Shown here: positions 1-12,060 of the stretch, one piece after another
How the letters are laid out: each line of letters opens with the position of its first letter
Numbering within the stretch: position 1 is the first letter of the stretch
Origin: Cyanophora paradoxa
Lineage: Eukaryota; Glaucocystophyceae; Cyanophorales; Cyanophoraceae
Assembly (NCBI GenBank): GCA_004431415.1
Contig: QPMI01000457.1
Coordinates: 62,001-126,000 of the forward strand
Direction: 5' to 3'
Length of the DNA: 64,000 nucleotides
Position numbers and translations under genes: made by a program
Notes under the pieces: generated by a model
The model's input: the letters and a program-made list of their open reading frames with translations, nothing else
Databases searched by the model: none
What the model was told of the DNA's origin: nothing

Positions 1-57
1 TGCCTCCGGCGCAGCGCGGAGCTGGGGCCCCTCCGCCCCGAGCCCCGCGCCCTCCAT

Positions 58-595
58 TCACGCGGCCGCGCCGGCGGGCCGCATCTCGTGCGGGTGCATC
101 TCGCTGGAGTGCTCCAGGATCTGGGGCAGGCGGCTCGCCACCGCCGGCTTCTCCTCGGCCGCCGCCCGAGGCGGCGACACCCGGCCGAACGACGACGCCG
201 CGAACTTGCCGACCGGGGTGCTGTGCACGCAGTCGGCGAGCTTGCCGAGCTGGAGCCGCTGCTGCAGCTTCTCCGCCAGCCGGGACGCCGCCGGGGACGA
301 CTTGTAGAAGTAGAAGATAACGCCGAGAGCGAACGTGCACGAGATAACGGGAAGACCGATGCACAGAGCCGCGCCGATCAAGATAGGGGCCGCGCACGCC
401 GCTGCGACCGTCACGCAGATGAAGATCAGTAAGTTGAGGCCTGGGGCGGCGTGAGCGCTCAGCGCCGAGAAGCGAGCGGCGGCGTACCGAGCAAGCCGAT
501 GCCCAGCGCCGAGAAAACAGTTGTCCAGAAAGCGAACAAGACGCTGGCGACAACGATGAGGCAAATCGCAACCAGCACCAGGACCTCGAGAAGGC
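58..595 (-). CDS. Small multi-pass membrane protein, 5' end not resolved
   Basis: The coding strand reads from 595 down to 58. Two exons (595-488 and 440-58) join across a 47-bp intron that starts GTACG and ends CAG. The join fuses two hydrophobic runs that otherwise sit in different frames: VLVLVAICLIVVASVLFAFW, then about 45 mostly apolar residues containing LNLLIFICVTVAAACAAPIL. Two to four membrane segments are likely. After them comes a basic and polar tail of about 85 residues, ending at a stop at 58-60. A CTAAC branch-point-like sequence and CAG just upstream of 595 suggest another 5' exon, so the start codon was not placed. I do not recognise the family. The hydrophobic hairpin with a soluble tail would suit a lipid-droplet or ER hairpin protein such as LDAF1/promethin, but that is only a shape resemblance. 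Confidence 0.55.
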
Positions 596-1307
596 CTGTT
601 TCAGCGTTAGCAGCCCGTACGTGTAAATCAAAAAGGAAGGTCTAGAAACACTAGGTGTAGAGAGAGAAGGGGAGCCTCATTCGCCACGAGAGGAGAAGCG
701 GCAAACGGTGTGGATGTGAACGGAAAAACCCGCCGCTCACGGCCCGAAGCTCGTTGAGCGACGGAAAGCATCTATAGGATGTACATGAACGGAATGCGAA
801 AGTGCCGCAGACAGTGTACCGGAGGGCTAGAATCGAGAATCTAGGGGAGAAGCCCCGGTCTGCCCGGCCCGGCGTTCAAGAGGCGTCCGGCAGTCGAACC
901 TGCTGTGAAGAAGGGACCAAGCCGAGTGTAGATGGCCTTGCCGCAGACGCCCGCCTTCTTGGCCGGAGCCGGAATTTCTATGTGGCTGTGCGTGCGTTAG
1001 CATCCGCGAGGGGGCGCATTCTTCCGCGAAAGAAGCAGGTAGAGGGGCGTAGAGGGACGTTAAAGCTACAGGAGAGCCGGCGCGCCGGCCCGTTCCGCTT
1101 GACCGCTAAACGGTGGGAGAGCGGGCCCACCTGAGTCGGGTCTGCACATCACTCATGAGGTCTGTGAGCGGCTTGGCGTTCATCGCCTTCATCTGGGCGG
1201 GCCTCGAAGCGCGGGAGCGATAACTGGGGTACTGCGGCGGGTGAGGGGGGCGAAAAGGGGGGGCCGAGCGGCGAAGGGGTAGTAGTGTGCAGCGCGGGAT
1301 CGCAGAA

Positions 1308-1909
1308 ATGACGCGGTGCGCCCGCCCCCGGCCACGCACCGCGCCGCTGAGCACGCCGGCAGGCTTTACATCAAGGGTGCCATCCTCGGCTACAAGAGGT
1401 GCGCTCCCAATCGCTTGATCGCCAGTGCTGGCCATATGGGTCCAGCCGCTGGCCGTGATGGCGGCCTTACGCCTCTGGATGCAGGAGCATGGCCAACCAG
1501 TACAACCACACCTCGCTCGTGAAGATCGAGGGCGTGCACTCGCGCAACGAGGTCGACTTCTACCTCGGCAAGCGCCTGGCGTACGTTTACAAGGCCAAGA
1601 AGGCCCGCAACGGCTCCCAGTTCCGTGTGATCTACGGCAAGGTCCGCGCGGCAGCCCTGCTAGCTCGGGAGGCGGCTGCAGCTAGCTGCGGATCTGGGGC
1701 TGCGGTCGGGCGGGGGCTGCAGGACGCGAGTGCTTAAAGCGCTTCGTACTTTTCTCCTATGCATCCGATTGCCGACCTCCTTCGCCCGCGTGCAGGTCAC
1801 CCGCCCCCACGGCAACAACGGCATCGTCCGCGCCAAGTTCCGGAAGAACCTGCCGCCCAAGTCGCTCGGCGCGACCCTCCGCGTCATGCTTTTCCCCAGC
1901 CGCGTGTAA
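1308..1909 (+). CDS. RPL35A: Ribosomal protein eL33 (L35Ae), 60S subunit
   Basis: This is a structural protein of the large cytosolic ribosomal subunit. Four exons (1308-1315, 1363-1398, 1485-1641, 1796-1909) join in phase to a 104-residue protein, matching the family length of about 100-115. It starts [15 protein letters not shown] and contains the family blocks [45 protein letters not shown] and the C-terminal block [10 protein letters not shown]. All introns are GT-AG with donors GTGCG or GTCCG. The first coding exon is only 8 nt (ATG ACG CG), which is easily missed by gene finders. The ATG is fixed by the phase of the join into LYIKG. No long 5' leader could be defined. Identity is certain; only the UTRs are unknown. 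Confidence 0.95.
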
Positions 1910-2761
1910 GGTCAAAGCCCGCGCGACCGTACGCTAGCCCGCTAGGGCCCCGGATGTAAGCTGTCCAAACACGCTGCCCTTTTCGACGCCGGCGGCCGCT
2001 CATCGCACACATATTGGGACGGGACGTTGCTGGATAGCAGAATCTGGACGGGACAGCGCGGCTGGCAGGCGGTGGGGCGGCGCGGCTGGACGGTTTCTCG
2101 GGATCGGCATGCGGCATCGCAGCAAGCTCTAGCAGCGCCGCCGGGGAGCCGCCTCGCTCTTTTCCTTTCTCCGACTTTCACTGACTTGCAACGGAGAACA
2201 CCGTTTCCATGTGACTCCTTACCTCGTGCACGCCACTCTTACAGTTCCGCGCTCCTCTCGCTCGATTCCGACAACTTCGCTTCATCTCTCCCTTGCACGC
2301 GGCCTATTCGCACTTCAGAACCGATGTTCTCCCTCTATCTAGACTCCCGCTTTCCCACTACGAGGGGAATTCGCCAAAGCATTCCTTTCTGCTTCTTCTA
2401 GGCCCACCTCATTCACTCCTCAAGGCCCGTCCTGTTCGTCTTGGCCCCGGGGTTGTGCCGACAGCGCTCGCTAGCTCGGATTTGCATGCTGCATCGCAAG
2501 GGGTGCAGTTCAACGCCGCAATGCGCGCGGGGCGCATGCTGCGCCAGCTGTGCAGCTGGCAGGCTTGAGCCTGGCACTGCGGCAGGCCCATGCACTAGCA
2601 CCATGCAAGACCTCGGTGATCGGTGCCTCGAGCCTCGCAGATCTCCAAGCACAGCGTATACGTAGACGAAGCGGTGCTCTCGCGGGCGCCCTAATCTACA
2701 ACTTGGGCGCCGCGCTCCCGCGCTAGGACAGGAAGGGGCGGGGACGGGAAGCGGGCCTGGC
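1910..2761. other. Intergenic region, no gene seen
   Basis: This lies between the eL33 stop and the end of the converging minus-strand gene. It is moderately GC-rich with pyrimidine-rich stretches around 2150-2420. No coding frame, RNA gene or repeat family was recognised. It must hold the two convergent 3' ends, but no polyadenylation signal could be assigned. Confidence 0.4.
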
Positions 2762-5670
2762 CTAGGGCGCCGGCCCCTCTTCCTCCCCCCCGTCGGCCGC
2801 CATCTCGGCGTGGAAGAGGCCTTCGACGTACCTGGGAGCCAAGAGGGGTGAGGGGGGCGGGGCGGGGGGCGGCGCGGGGCCGGGGGGCGGGGGCCAAGGC
2901 GTACGCGTCGAGGATGTCGGAGAGCTCGGCCGTGTTCTGCTCGAGCAGCTCCTCCAGGATGTCGTCGGCGACCCTGGAGCCCCGCGGTCGGCCCGCCGGC
3001 GCGCGCGGGGCCGGGCGGGGCGGGCGGGCGGGGCGCACGACTCGACGATGGAGGTCGGGTCGAAGGTGCCCCCGGAGAGGGCCCGGTCCGTCCGCCGCAG
3101 GTGCTCCTCGAAGGCAGCCCGGCCCGCCTCCACCGCCCGGATCCAGTCCGCCGACAGGATGGGCGGCGCCCGCTGCGCCCGCGGCGCCGGCCGCGGGGAC
3201 TCCGGCGCCGGCGAGGGGCTCCGCTCGGGGGGCGGCGCCGGCGGCTCGTCCCGCAGGGGACGATGAGCGGGTCGGGGGCGGGCCGCCGGGCCCCGCGCCT
3301 GGCGCCGGCGAGCTCGATCTGCGGGGGCGGTGCGGGCGGTGAGGGGCCGGGGACGGAAGGGGCGCGGGCCCGCCCACCGGGGGCGGCGCCTCCTCGAGGG
3401 CCGGGGCGGTGGAGCCGTAGTCGAGGGCGGCGCGCTCGGGGAGGGGCTCGGCGAGGCCGTAGCGGGCGCGGAGGGCGCGCTCCTCGGTCTCGAGGGCGGC
3501 GAGGGCGGCGCGGATGCCGCCGACGCGCTCCCAGTCGCGCTCGAGGGCCGCCTCGACGCGGCGCTCGCCCTCCAGGCGGGCCAGGGCCCGCGCCGTGTCC
3601 TCCAGCGCCTCGTCCAGGACGGCCTCCGCCAGCTCGTCCATCCGCTCCACCACGCCCCGCGCCGACGCCCGCGCCAGCCGCCCCGCCAGGGGCGCACCCG
3701 GGCCCTCCCCGGGCCCGCCCTCGCGCGAGATCCGCGAGACGGAGCGCGCGGCCGCCCGGTCGAGCGCCGCCCGCAGCGGGTGCCCCTCCAGGGAAGCGCG
3801 GGCCGAGGCCGGGGCCGGCTCCTCCCGAGGCGGCGGCGCCCGCAGCGCCTCCGGGTGACTCTCTAGCCACGCCGCCCGCGAGACCTGCCGGCCGGCTCAG
3901 GCGGGCGCGGTGAGCAGGGCGGGGCGGGGCGGGCGGGCGGGCGGGCGCGCCTCCCGCTGGAGGAGCTGAACGTGCTGCTGCCCCACCCGCTCGAAGGCCG
4001 AAGCGAGCCTGCGGGGCGCCTCAGCCGCATCGCGGGAGGGGAGGCGGCGCGGCGGCCGCACCGGTCCACTGTACGTTCAAAGCGACCCTGCGCGCCATCG
4101 AGCAGCGGCCGCAGCCGCTCCTCCAGAGCCTTCGCCAAGAGCGCCTCCCCGCCCGCCGCCCACGGCGCCGACGCCGAAGCCACCGCCGTCGCCGCGGCCG
4201 CTGCGGCGGCCGCCGCCGCCTCAGCCGCAGCCTGCGCCCGCACGCCGCCGGCCGCCGTGGCGCCGCCGCCGCCGACGGGGGCGTAAGAGGAGGGAGCGGA
4301 GATCGGCCGCCCGCGGCCGAGGGATGATGCCTGCCGCCGAGAGCCGACGCGCTCGGATCCCGCGGCGCCGCCACCGACGATCCAGCGGCCGGCGTTCGGG
4401 TCGACCCACGCGGGCTTCTTGCCCCGGCCCGCCGCCGCCTCTCGTAGCCTCTCGTTTCCCGCGACCTTGCGTGCCGCCGCCCGGATCATTCCCGCCAGCT
4501 CCGGGCTCACGTGGGCGCCCGACGCCTCCGCCTGCCCCCCGACCCCGTCGGCGGGGCGCGCGGAGGCCGGACGGCAGCGGCGGCGGCGCGCACCCGGCCC
4601 AGAGCCTCCTGCGACGCCCGAACGAGAGCCTCGATCGCCTCCCGCCGCTCCGCGTTCCTCCTGTGCATGGCCCTCACCTGCGCCGCGCCGCCGGTGAGCG
4701 ACCGGCCGTCGGCATGGGCCGTCGCGCGCGCCTTCTCCGTGGACTGGACCTGTGGCGGGCCTGTGCGCGAGCGCTCGGCCATCAGCTCTTTCGACAGGTG
4801 CTCGATCTGCGGCGGGCTCGGCGTTGGGGCGGTGCGTCGGGCGGGGCCCCCTCGCCTTGCGCTTCAGCGCCGTGACGGAGGACCGCGCATCCAGCTCCTG
4901 CGAGACGCGGCACCTGCGTCGCGGCCTTTAGGCACGAGAGCCCGTGCTTCCGGATCCTCGCGAGGGGCGCACGCGTCGCACGTCTCGTCGTGCCGGTGTG
5001 TGGCGCAGCCAGTGGGTAGTGCCGCTGCTCTTGGCGGCGCCTGCTTGAATTTTCCGCCAGCGAAGAACGGCCTTTTCCCCGCAGGAGCTGGGGCGGCAAT
5101 GTACGCGGTGCGCCACCTGCTGTCGGGCTGCGGCTGCCTGACGTCCGGCCACGTTCCAGGCTGGGGCGCCTCTCTCGAGGCTTCCTTCGCGCTCGCTTGC
5201 ACGCGTCCGCTTTGGGCTGCTCCCGCCCCGCGCTCCGCGGTCCTCGAGGCACGCGCCTCCTGCTCCGCGAGCGACGCCTGCATCTGTTTTCGAAACTCGA
5301 TGTCCCGCCTCGCCAGGATAGTCGCCAGCTGCAGCGCTTTCGCGCGGTGCGCAACGAGCGAATCTATGTCCCAGCGAGCCGGTGTCCCGGAAGCCAGAGA
5401 GCCGGATGCCGCCGCCGCTACCGCTGCCGGCCGCGGAGCCGGGTGGAACACAGGCGTGGGCGGATCCCAGGCGACGCGCATGGCTGCCGAGTTCGCCTGC
5501 CACGATGAAGGCTGCACTGCCGGCTGAGCGAAGGGAGGCGCGGCGGCTACAGCTGCCCGATGGCTGGCGCTCGGGCGGCGCGCCTCAGAGAGCTGGATCG
5601 GGCGCTCGTGAGGAAGCGCCCATTCGCCGCCGCCGGTCAGCGAGAGCGCTGTTGCTGCGGCGACCTGCAT
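2762..5670 (-). CDS. Unrecognised coiled-coil / disordered protein, multi-exon
   Basis: The gene reads from an ATG at 5670 (MQVAAATALSLTGGGEW) to a stop at 2762-2764. Supported exons include a helical stretch IDSLVAHRAKALQLATILAR near 5350 and IEHLSKELMAERSRTGPPQV near 4800. Others are VSPELAGMIRAAARKVAGNE and KKPAWVDPNAGRWIVGGG at about 4510-4360, a poly-Ala run near 4200, and the heptad-rich segment MDELAEAVLDEALEDTARAL near 3640. The last exons give DDILEELLEQNTAELSDIL (about 2960-2900) and VEGLFHAEMAADGGEEEGPA (end). Introns are short with GTGCG donors and C-rich bodies on the coding strand. I do not recognise the family. Acidic and Leu-rich segments ending in repeated LEDTA/LLE motifs recall centrosome or cilium scaffolds such as moonraker or TALPID3, but only loosely. 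Individual exon borders were not all resolved. Confidence 0.5.
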
Positions 5671-6817
5671 TCAAAAGCTGAAGCAGGGGTACTCGTATAC
5701 AATCCGCTTTGACTCCCCCTCTGGATCTGAACCCGGGTTACTGCGATCGTGGCCGCACGCGTACACACGCGTACGTACTACGTACTACTATAGCTCGTAC
5801 CCGGGTACTAGTAGCTATAGTATACTGCATGCATGATCGATCGCGACATGTACACCACGGACCGCATGCGAATGCATGTACTGGAGAACTAGTTAATTTA
5901 TAGTACAGGAAAATAATTATATATATATATACAACGCTTAATTTAACATTTTCACATATAATTCTTGTTCGATCGGCGTTCGGAAATCTGACGAAAACCG
6001 TTCGAAATGTCCTAAATTTCCGCATCCTGTGTAGGCGGTGATTGGCTGCGCTCAGCGATTGGCTGCTGTTGAGTGAGTGAAGTGGTGGTCTTAGTACCAA
6101 CCGTCGTTGAACCGTCGACGTCTTGTGTACACTCTCCGAGTCGATCTTTTTTTGGCGACCATATCCTGTACGCGTGCCGCGAATACGTATACGTACGCGT
6201 GGCAACACTGGCAAGCCTATAAGAGGGCCGACCACTCGAGGGGCAGTTCGCAAGAGGGCCCGGGTACATAAACATATTGCCGAGCTCGAGCGCTCGAGTA
6301 GAATTCGAAGCTGAATCGAAGGCGACCAAGACGCGCCGCACTGGCATCAGTGCCACACGCCGGCGCGTACGGCCCGGTACGGGTGCCACACTGCCACGGT
6401 GCGCTGCCGTACGTGCGCATGCGACCGCGAGTCCGCGACTCGGCGACTGCTCCACCGGTACCGAGCCAGGAACTTCGAAGCAGCTGCAGCAGCACAGCTG
6501 CAGGCCCCGCGCCGCGACACCCTGCCCGGGACCTTACCGTACCACAGTATAATAGTATGTGTGCGCGCTGGCCCAGTGGAAGATGATCGACGCAAGGCAG
6601 CGGTTGATGTTCTCGTAGCCGAGTCCGAACGAGCGCAAAGTCACTTGTAGGACTTGCGGCACACTCGCCGGCACCGCGACCGAGACTGTCCGAGCGTTTC
6701 GGCGCGCGATTCCCGTTTTCGAGCGACGCTGCAACAGCCGCAGGCCGCGGCCGGTTGGTAGCTTAGCGGCATCATCAGCTGCGACAGGAGCACCGCATCT
6801 GGAATAGCCGAGTCGCG
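5671..6817. other. AT-rich divergent intergenic region with many palindromes
   Basis: This lies between two genes that start in opposite directions (ATG at 5670 on minus; probable start near 6818 on plus), so it should hold both promoters. It contains alternating GTAC/CTAC palindromes near 5770-5825, an (AT)n run at about 5918-5932 and clustered SacI/XhoI-like palindromes near 6280-6300. No coding frame continues across it. Confidence 0.4.
6041..6062. promoter_or_regulatory. Paired inverted CCAAT-type boxes
   Basis: Two copies of ATTGGCTGC, the reverse complement of a CCAAT core, begin at 6041 and 6058, 17 bp apart. They sit in the shared upstream region of divergent genes. Paired CCAAT/ATTGG elements are a common NF-Y-type feature of bidirectional promoters. 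The function here is inferred from position and sequence only. Confidence 0.3.
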
Positions 6818-9800
6818 ATGATGCAAGGCGAGGCGGCGGACTCGGGCGGCATCACACTTCTTCCCTCGCGGACGGACGAGCCATGTACATCGCCGCCGGC
6901 ACTCCAGCGACGCGGCAGCGCGTCTGGATCTCCGACGGTGAAGCAGGAGCGATGCGCTTTCGTGCTCCTGGACCGCGGGCGGAACTCTGGTGCGTGCCCG
7001 GCGATTCCAATGCTCGACTGCGCCCGCGTGCGAGAGCGCACCGCAGGTTTCCAGCCGATCCCGCCAGCCACGGAAGACAACGCATGCCTGACGTACCACC
7101 TCGTGTCGCACCGCCAGTTTAAGTTGCAGCCGCGGGACCCGGGCGAGAGCGCCACCTGGGCCCGGCGCCGCCTCCAGCTCTCCCTCGTCTACGCCGGTGC
7201 GGGCGCCCCTCACGGACGCTTGCACTCGGCCGGCCGAGTCGAGCCGGGAGGGGGTGGGGCCTGCAGACGACGGGACGCCGGTGCGGCACGGTACGGGCGT
7301 GCACAGCCGCGTGAACAATGAGGAGATGGACTTGCCGCTGCGCCATTACACCCTCCCCCGCCGCTTCGAGCGCGTCCTCTTGGTGCGCCCCGCCCCGCCC
7401 CGCCCCGCCCCGCCCCGCCGACGGCTTCGCAGTGCACCCTGCCGCTGGACGACAAGGGGACGACGGTGCACAGCTTCTCCATCACGGCCGCCTCCGTGAG
7501 TTCCAGCGCGCCCCTCGAAGCTTGCCGGCGCGCGCCCGGCTGAGCGGCAGCGGCGGGGCAGCACCGGCACGGGGGCCGCCTCTTCCGGCTGTACCTGGTC
7601 GATGCGGACACGGGCGCGCCGATCCCCGGCCGCATCCTCGTCCACACGCGCTCGCACCGTGCGCGCCGTGCCGCGCTGCGCCGCCGCCTGCGCCGCCGCG
7701 CAGTGACCCGGCCGGCAGCGTCTCGCTCGGCCGGCATCGCGGACCTGCTCCAGAGGCTGCAGGCGCCCGACGCCGTCGCTGCGGCGGCGGCGGCGGCAGC
7801 GGCGGCCACCAAGCGGCCGCGCGGGGCGAGGGGCGCGTCGACGGCCGCGGGCACGCGGGGCTCGCCGCGGGGGTGGCAGGGCCCCGGGACGGGCCCGCGC
7901 TCGCGGCAGCCGTCCTTCTCCGAGTGCTCCTCGGACGGGGACGCCTCGTTCGAGGACGAGGAGTACGAGAGCAGCGGCTCCGTGCGCCCGCCCCGGCCCC
8001 GGCCCCGGCCCCGGCCCCGGCCCCGGCCCCCGCGCGCAGGCGCCCCGACGCGCGCCCCGCCGGCGCAGGCGGACGACGCGGCGGCGGGGCCGCCGAAGCG
8101 TGCGACGGCGCAGGCCGGGGGCAGCACGCCCAAGGGGACCCCCGAGGGCCTCTCGCCGTGCACGCCGATCGTGGCGCTCGAGGGGCTGGGCCAGGAAAAG
8201 GTCGTCAACGCCGAGGTCGTCGAGGTGCTCCGCCCCCTCCCCTCCCCTCTGCTCAGCTTCGCTTCGGGGCGCGGGGCGGGGCGGGCCCGACGGGGGCGGG
8301 GCCGACGGGGGCGGGGCGGGGCGGGGCAGGACGTGGACTCGAGCGACGAGGGGAGCCCGCCGGGCCCGGGGGCTGGCGAGGGCCAGCTCTTCGACGTCGA
8401 CGCCGCCCTCGACGCCCTAGAACTAAGGCACGCCCCGCCCCGCCCCTCGGCGCCCGGCGCGAGCTGAGCCCGCCCCGCAGCCTCCGCACCGGCACCGGCC
8501 TCCGCATCACCGACGAGGGGCCCTCTGACGGCGCCGCCGGCGGCGGCGACCGGCCGGCCTCGGTGCGCCCCGCCCCGCGCCCGCCGGCACCGCGGCGCGC
8601 GACCGGCCCGCCTCCCTCGCGCAGGCGACCTTCGGCGAGGAGCTTTTCTGGATAACCGCCGAGTGCGGCCGGCCCGGCCCCGCCCCTGCCCCGCCCCGCC
8701 CTCCGCCTCACACCCCCGCCCTGGCAGGGACGCCCGGCGGCTCGCCGTCTCGTACCCCTCGCGCTCGCCGCCCCTCTACCTGCCCGACGCCGAGCACGAG
8801 GAGGCGCGCAGACCCCCCGCCCCTGCGTGCAATCGCGAGCCGCGCTGACGGGCGGGCGGGGGGCAGCTGTGCGCGGCGTTCCGGCGGCTGAACGACCCCG
8901 TCGCCCTCGAGTCGCGCATGACCGTCCGCAACCTCGTCACCGTGCGCCCCGCCCCGCCCTCGATCCCGAGCCCCCCCGCCCCTGAGCCCCTGAGCCCCGC
9001 CCCCGCAGCTCCTGCTGGACCCCCGCGTGCTCGCCTCGCGCCTCTACCGCACCTTCGAGGGCCGCTACGCCCTCCGCCGCGCCTTCCACAACCTCCGCGA
9101 GGCCTCCGCCTACCCCGCCGTGCGCACCCCCCGCCCTCCTTCGCCTCTACCCCCCGCCCGGCGGCCGACCCGGGCGCGGGCCGCGGGGCAGGTCGGGGTG
9201 ATTGTGGAGAGCGCGGTGGACGCCGTCTGCGCTATCCCGCCCTCCTGCACCGACCCGTGCGGCCCCCGCCGCACCCCGGCCCCTCCCTTCCGCCCGGCGA
9301 CGCCCCCGGCCGCGCAGGGCCGACGCGGAGGCGATGCTCGACCTCTGCTACGGCCTCCTCCTCGCCGGTGCGCGGGGGCCCGGATCCGGAGGCCCCCGCG
9401 GGGGCCCTCCCTGACCGCAAGCGGGGGCGGGCAGGCACGTCGGAGATCGCGCCCTGCTCCCCCGACCTGGCGTACCTCTCCTGGGGATCCACGAAGCGGG
9501 CGCGCCCCTTTGCCGCGGCTGGGCGGGCGCCACGGCAGAATGCTGACCGCCGGGCCGGGGCGCAGCTGCTTGCGTTCGCGGAGGCGGTGGCGGGCCCGTG
9601 GCGGGGCCAGGATCGCGCCCTCCACTGCCGCGTCCTCCACCGCCGCGCCATCGCCTTCTTCCACGTGCCCCGCCCCGCCCCGCCCCGCCCCGCCCCTCCG
9701 CCCCCGGACGGCGCCCCTGAGACCTGCGGCCGCCGGGCAGCACGGCTTCACCGACGCGGCGCTGGAGCTCGGGTTCGAGTCCTGGAGCGGTCCGCACGGG

Positions 9801-11243
9801 CCCCGCCCGCACCGCCCGCCCGCTCGCTCCTCTCGCCGGCGCCGAGCTCACGGGGTGGGCGGGCAGAGCTGATCCGGAGCCAGCACACGCCCTCGCGGAT
9901 CGAAGCCGCCGTCCTCCGCGACCTCGTCGAGATGCACCGTGCGGCCCCGCCCTTCGATCCGGCGCCGGGGCCCTGCCCTGCCGCTGCCGCGGCTTTCTTA
10001 GCGCGGTGCGGACAGTGTACGCGGGGCGGATGCGGGAGGTGCGGCAGCTGGCGGACCGCCTCTACTACTTCCCGGGGGAGACGGCGGAGGACGTGTTCCT
10101 CGAGGCGCAGGTCAACCACCTCCTCGGTCCGCCCGCCCTCCCCCGCGCCCTTCCCCGCCCCTCGCCACCGGGCCCCGGCTGAGCTGGCGGGCGCGCAAAC
10201 AGCGATCATCGTGAACAGCGTGCACAAGCGGCCGAAGAAGGCGATCGCCCTCGCCTCCTCTGCCGTCGCCGCCTTCGAGCGCATCCCCGACGAGGCACAC
10301 GCCCCCGCCACCCCTCTCGCTCCGGCCGAGCGCCTCTGCCCGCATCTGAGCGCGCGCCAGGCGTACCGGCACTACGGGGCGCGCACGGTGGGCCTGCGCT
10401 CGGTCCTCTGCTCGCAGGCGGGCAAGCTGCGCACCTCGGCGGACCAGTACGTCTCGATGCTCAAGCACATGTCCTCCACCCACGAGGTCTGGTCCACCCT
10501 CTGGGACCAGTTCTTCGTCCTCAGGTCCCCTTGACGCCCCTGCCCCTGCCCCGCCCCCCCCTCCGAGGCCCTGCCTGAGGCCCAGGCCGGCGGCGGGCCC
10601 GGCAGGTACGCGTGGCTCCACTCGCCGGTGGCCCCGCCGCCCGAGGGCGTCTTCGCGCCCCTCCCCGCCATGCTCCGCTTCATGGGCCTCTTCGTCTTCG
10701 TCGTCCCGGTACCCCCGCCGCCCCGCGCCCCCCCCCGCCGCCGCCGCCTCGAGCTCCGCGCAGCTGCTGGACAAGAGGCGGGCGACGCCGATCCTGGGGC
10801 ACGCGCAGTACCAGCTGGGCGTGGCGTACCTGCGGGCGGGGGCCAACGCCAAGGCCCTCGCCTCCCTAGAGCGGGCCCACGCCTACTTCCGCGCCCACCT
10901 CCCCAAGGCCCGCCCCCGCCCCCGCCCCCGCCCCCGCCCCCGCCCCCGCCTCGAGGGCGCCGCCCCTGACTGTGCACTGTGCCCTCGCAGCACTTCCCGC
11001 CCTCGTCGCCGCGCATGCAGGCGATCGAGGCGGCGCTGCGGGAGGCGCGGGCGCGCACGGGCGGCCCCGCCGGCGCCGGCTCGCCCAAGGGGGCGGGCCC
11101 CGGGCCCCCGGGATGGACGTCTTCTGCTTTACGGCGCGCGCCATGTCGCCGGCCGCCGCCCTCGCCGCCCCCTCCGCCTTCGGCATGACCCTCGACCCCG
11201 CCCTCCTCCCCGCCGCCCCGCCGGCCCCCTCGAGGCCCCGGCC

Positions 11244-11276
<33 letters not shown>

Positions 11277-11318
11277 GCCCGCAAGGACGCCAGCTCCGCC
11301 ACCTGCTCCCTCATGTAG
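6818..11318 (+). CDS. Large multi-exon protein, family not recognised; helical-repeat C-terminal half
   Basis: A chain of exons with compatible frames runs from about 7041 to the stop at 11316-11318; the true ATG (6818 or another) is uncertain. The early part looks beta-rich: YHLVSHRQFKLQPR, LPLRHYTLPRRFERVLL, CTLPLDDKGTTVHSFSITA, then RLFRLYLVDADTGAPIPGRI. A Ser/Ala/Pro-rich low-complexity stretch follows at about 7700-8230. Later exons give ATFGEELFWITAEDARRLAV, LCAAFRRLNDPVALESRM, VLASRLYRTFEGRYALRRAF and ALHCRVLHRRAIAFFH. They continue with AIIVNSVHKRPKKAIALASS, QYVSMLKHMSSTHEVWSTLW and, near the end, the TPR-like GHAQYQLGVAYLRAGANAKA followed by LASLERAHAYFRAHLPK. One intron at about 8804 appears to use a GC donor, because that choice alone keeps phase. 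A scaffold with an N-terminal beta domain and alpha-helical repeats is the most that can be said. Two adjacent genes cannot be fully excluded. Confidence 0.5.
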
Positions 11319-12060
11319 CCGGCTGCCCGGCCCGGCCCGCGGCCCGCCCGGCCCCTGCTTCTGCTTGTGCACTCCGCTTTTTCGTATGATCCTTCGCTGC
11401 CCGTCTCCAGTACAGGACTAGCGAGGCGCCACTCTTCCCTAGATTTGCTAATTATAATTATGCCCTTCCTCCACTCCCCTCCCCTGATTTATTCTATGCG
11501 TGCGAAGATACATTTTTCAATCCCGCGGGCCCCGCCCCGCTTTTCCGTTGTACATTACTTCGAAGTCCTAATGTCCGTGTCCTTCTCAGGCTACCAAACA
11601 AAACATTTACTTCATTCGGATGCGTGTAGCTGTAGCCGATAGTTGCCTGCATTCTTTGCCACCGAGTTATGATCACTCCCAGCTGCATCTTTTCCGGGCG
11701 CAGATCCCCTGCCTTTGAATCTGATCACGTGCATGATCAGCAAAATAGTTACAAAAGAGTACAAATAGTTAACATTCGCTTTCCAGTAGAATTCGCGTTA
11801 AGACCGTTAAGATTTACGTATACTTTGTAAGTTTCGTACTCTATGAATTATACGAATCTGAACTATTCTTCCGTGAAGCAGATCTTGATCTTGATCTAGA
11901 TCTAGATCTTAGCAAGCCTTACCTAGCGCGTTAGCAAGCAGATCTAGATGATCATGAAGCACGGCGCCCCGCGGCGCTCTAGATCATAGCAAGCCTTCGG
12001 TCTGAGGTCCGATGACCGCGGCCCGGACCGAATTCGAAGCCGCCCGCGCGCGGCGCCGCC
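11319..12060. other. AT-rich intergenic region, palindrome clusters
   Basis: No gene was seen. It contains an imperfect run of GATCTT/GATCTAGATCT palindromes at about 11880-11950 and the direct repeat TAGCAAGCCTT at about 11911 and 11986. Base composition drops sharply compared with the flanking coding DNA. Confidence 0.4.

Noticed and set aside
802-1134. Possible small gene between the membrane protein and eL33
   Set aside because: The 110-residue frame has no protein-like pattern, splice context or recognisable motif.
2413-3870. 485-codon minus frame rich in Arg/Pro/Gly
   Set aside because: It overlaps the better supported minus-strand exons in another frame and runs through introns and past the gene's stop; no protein-like blocks.
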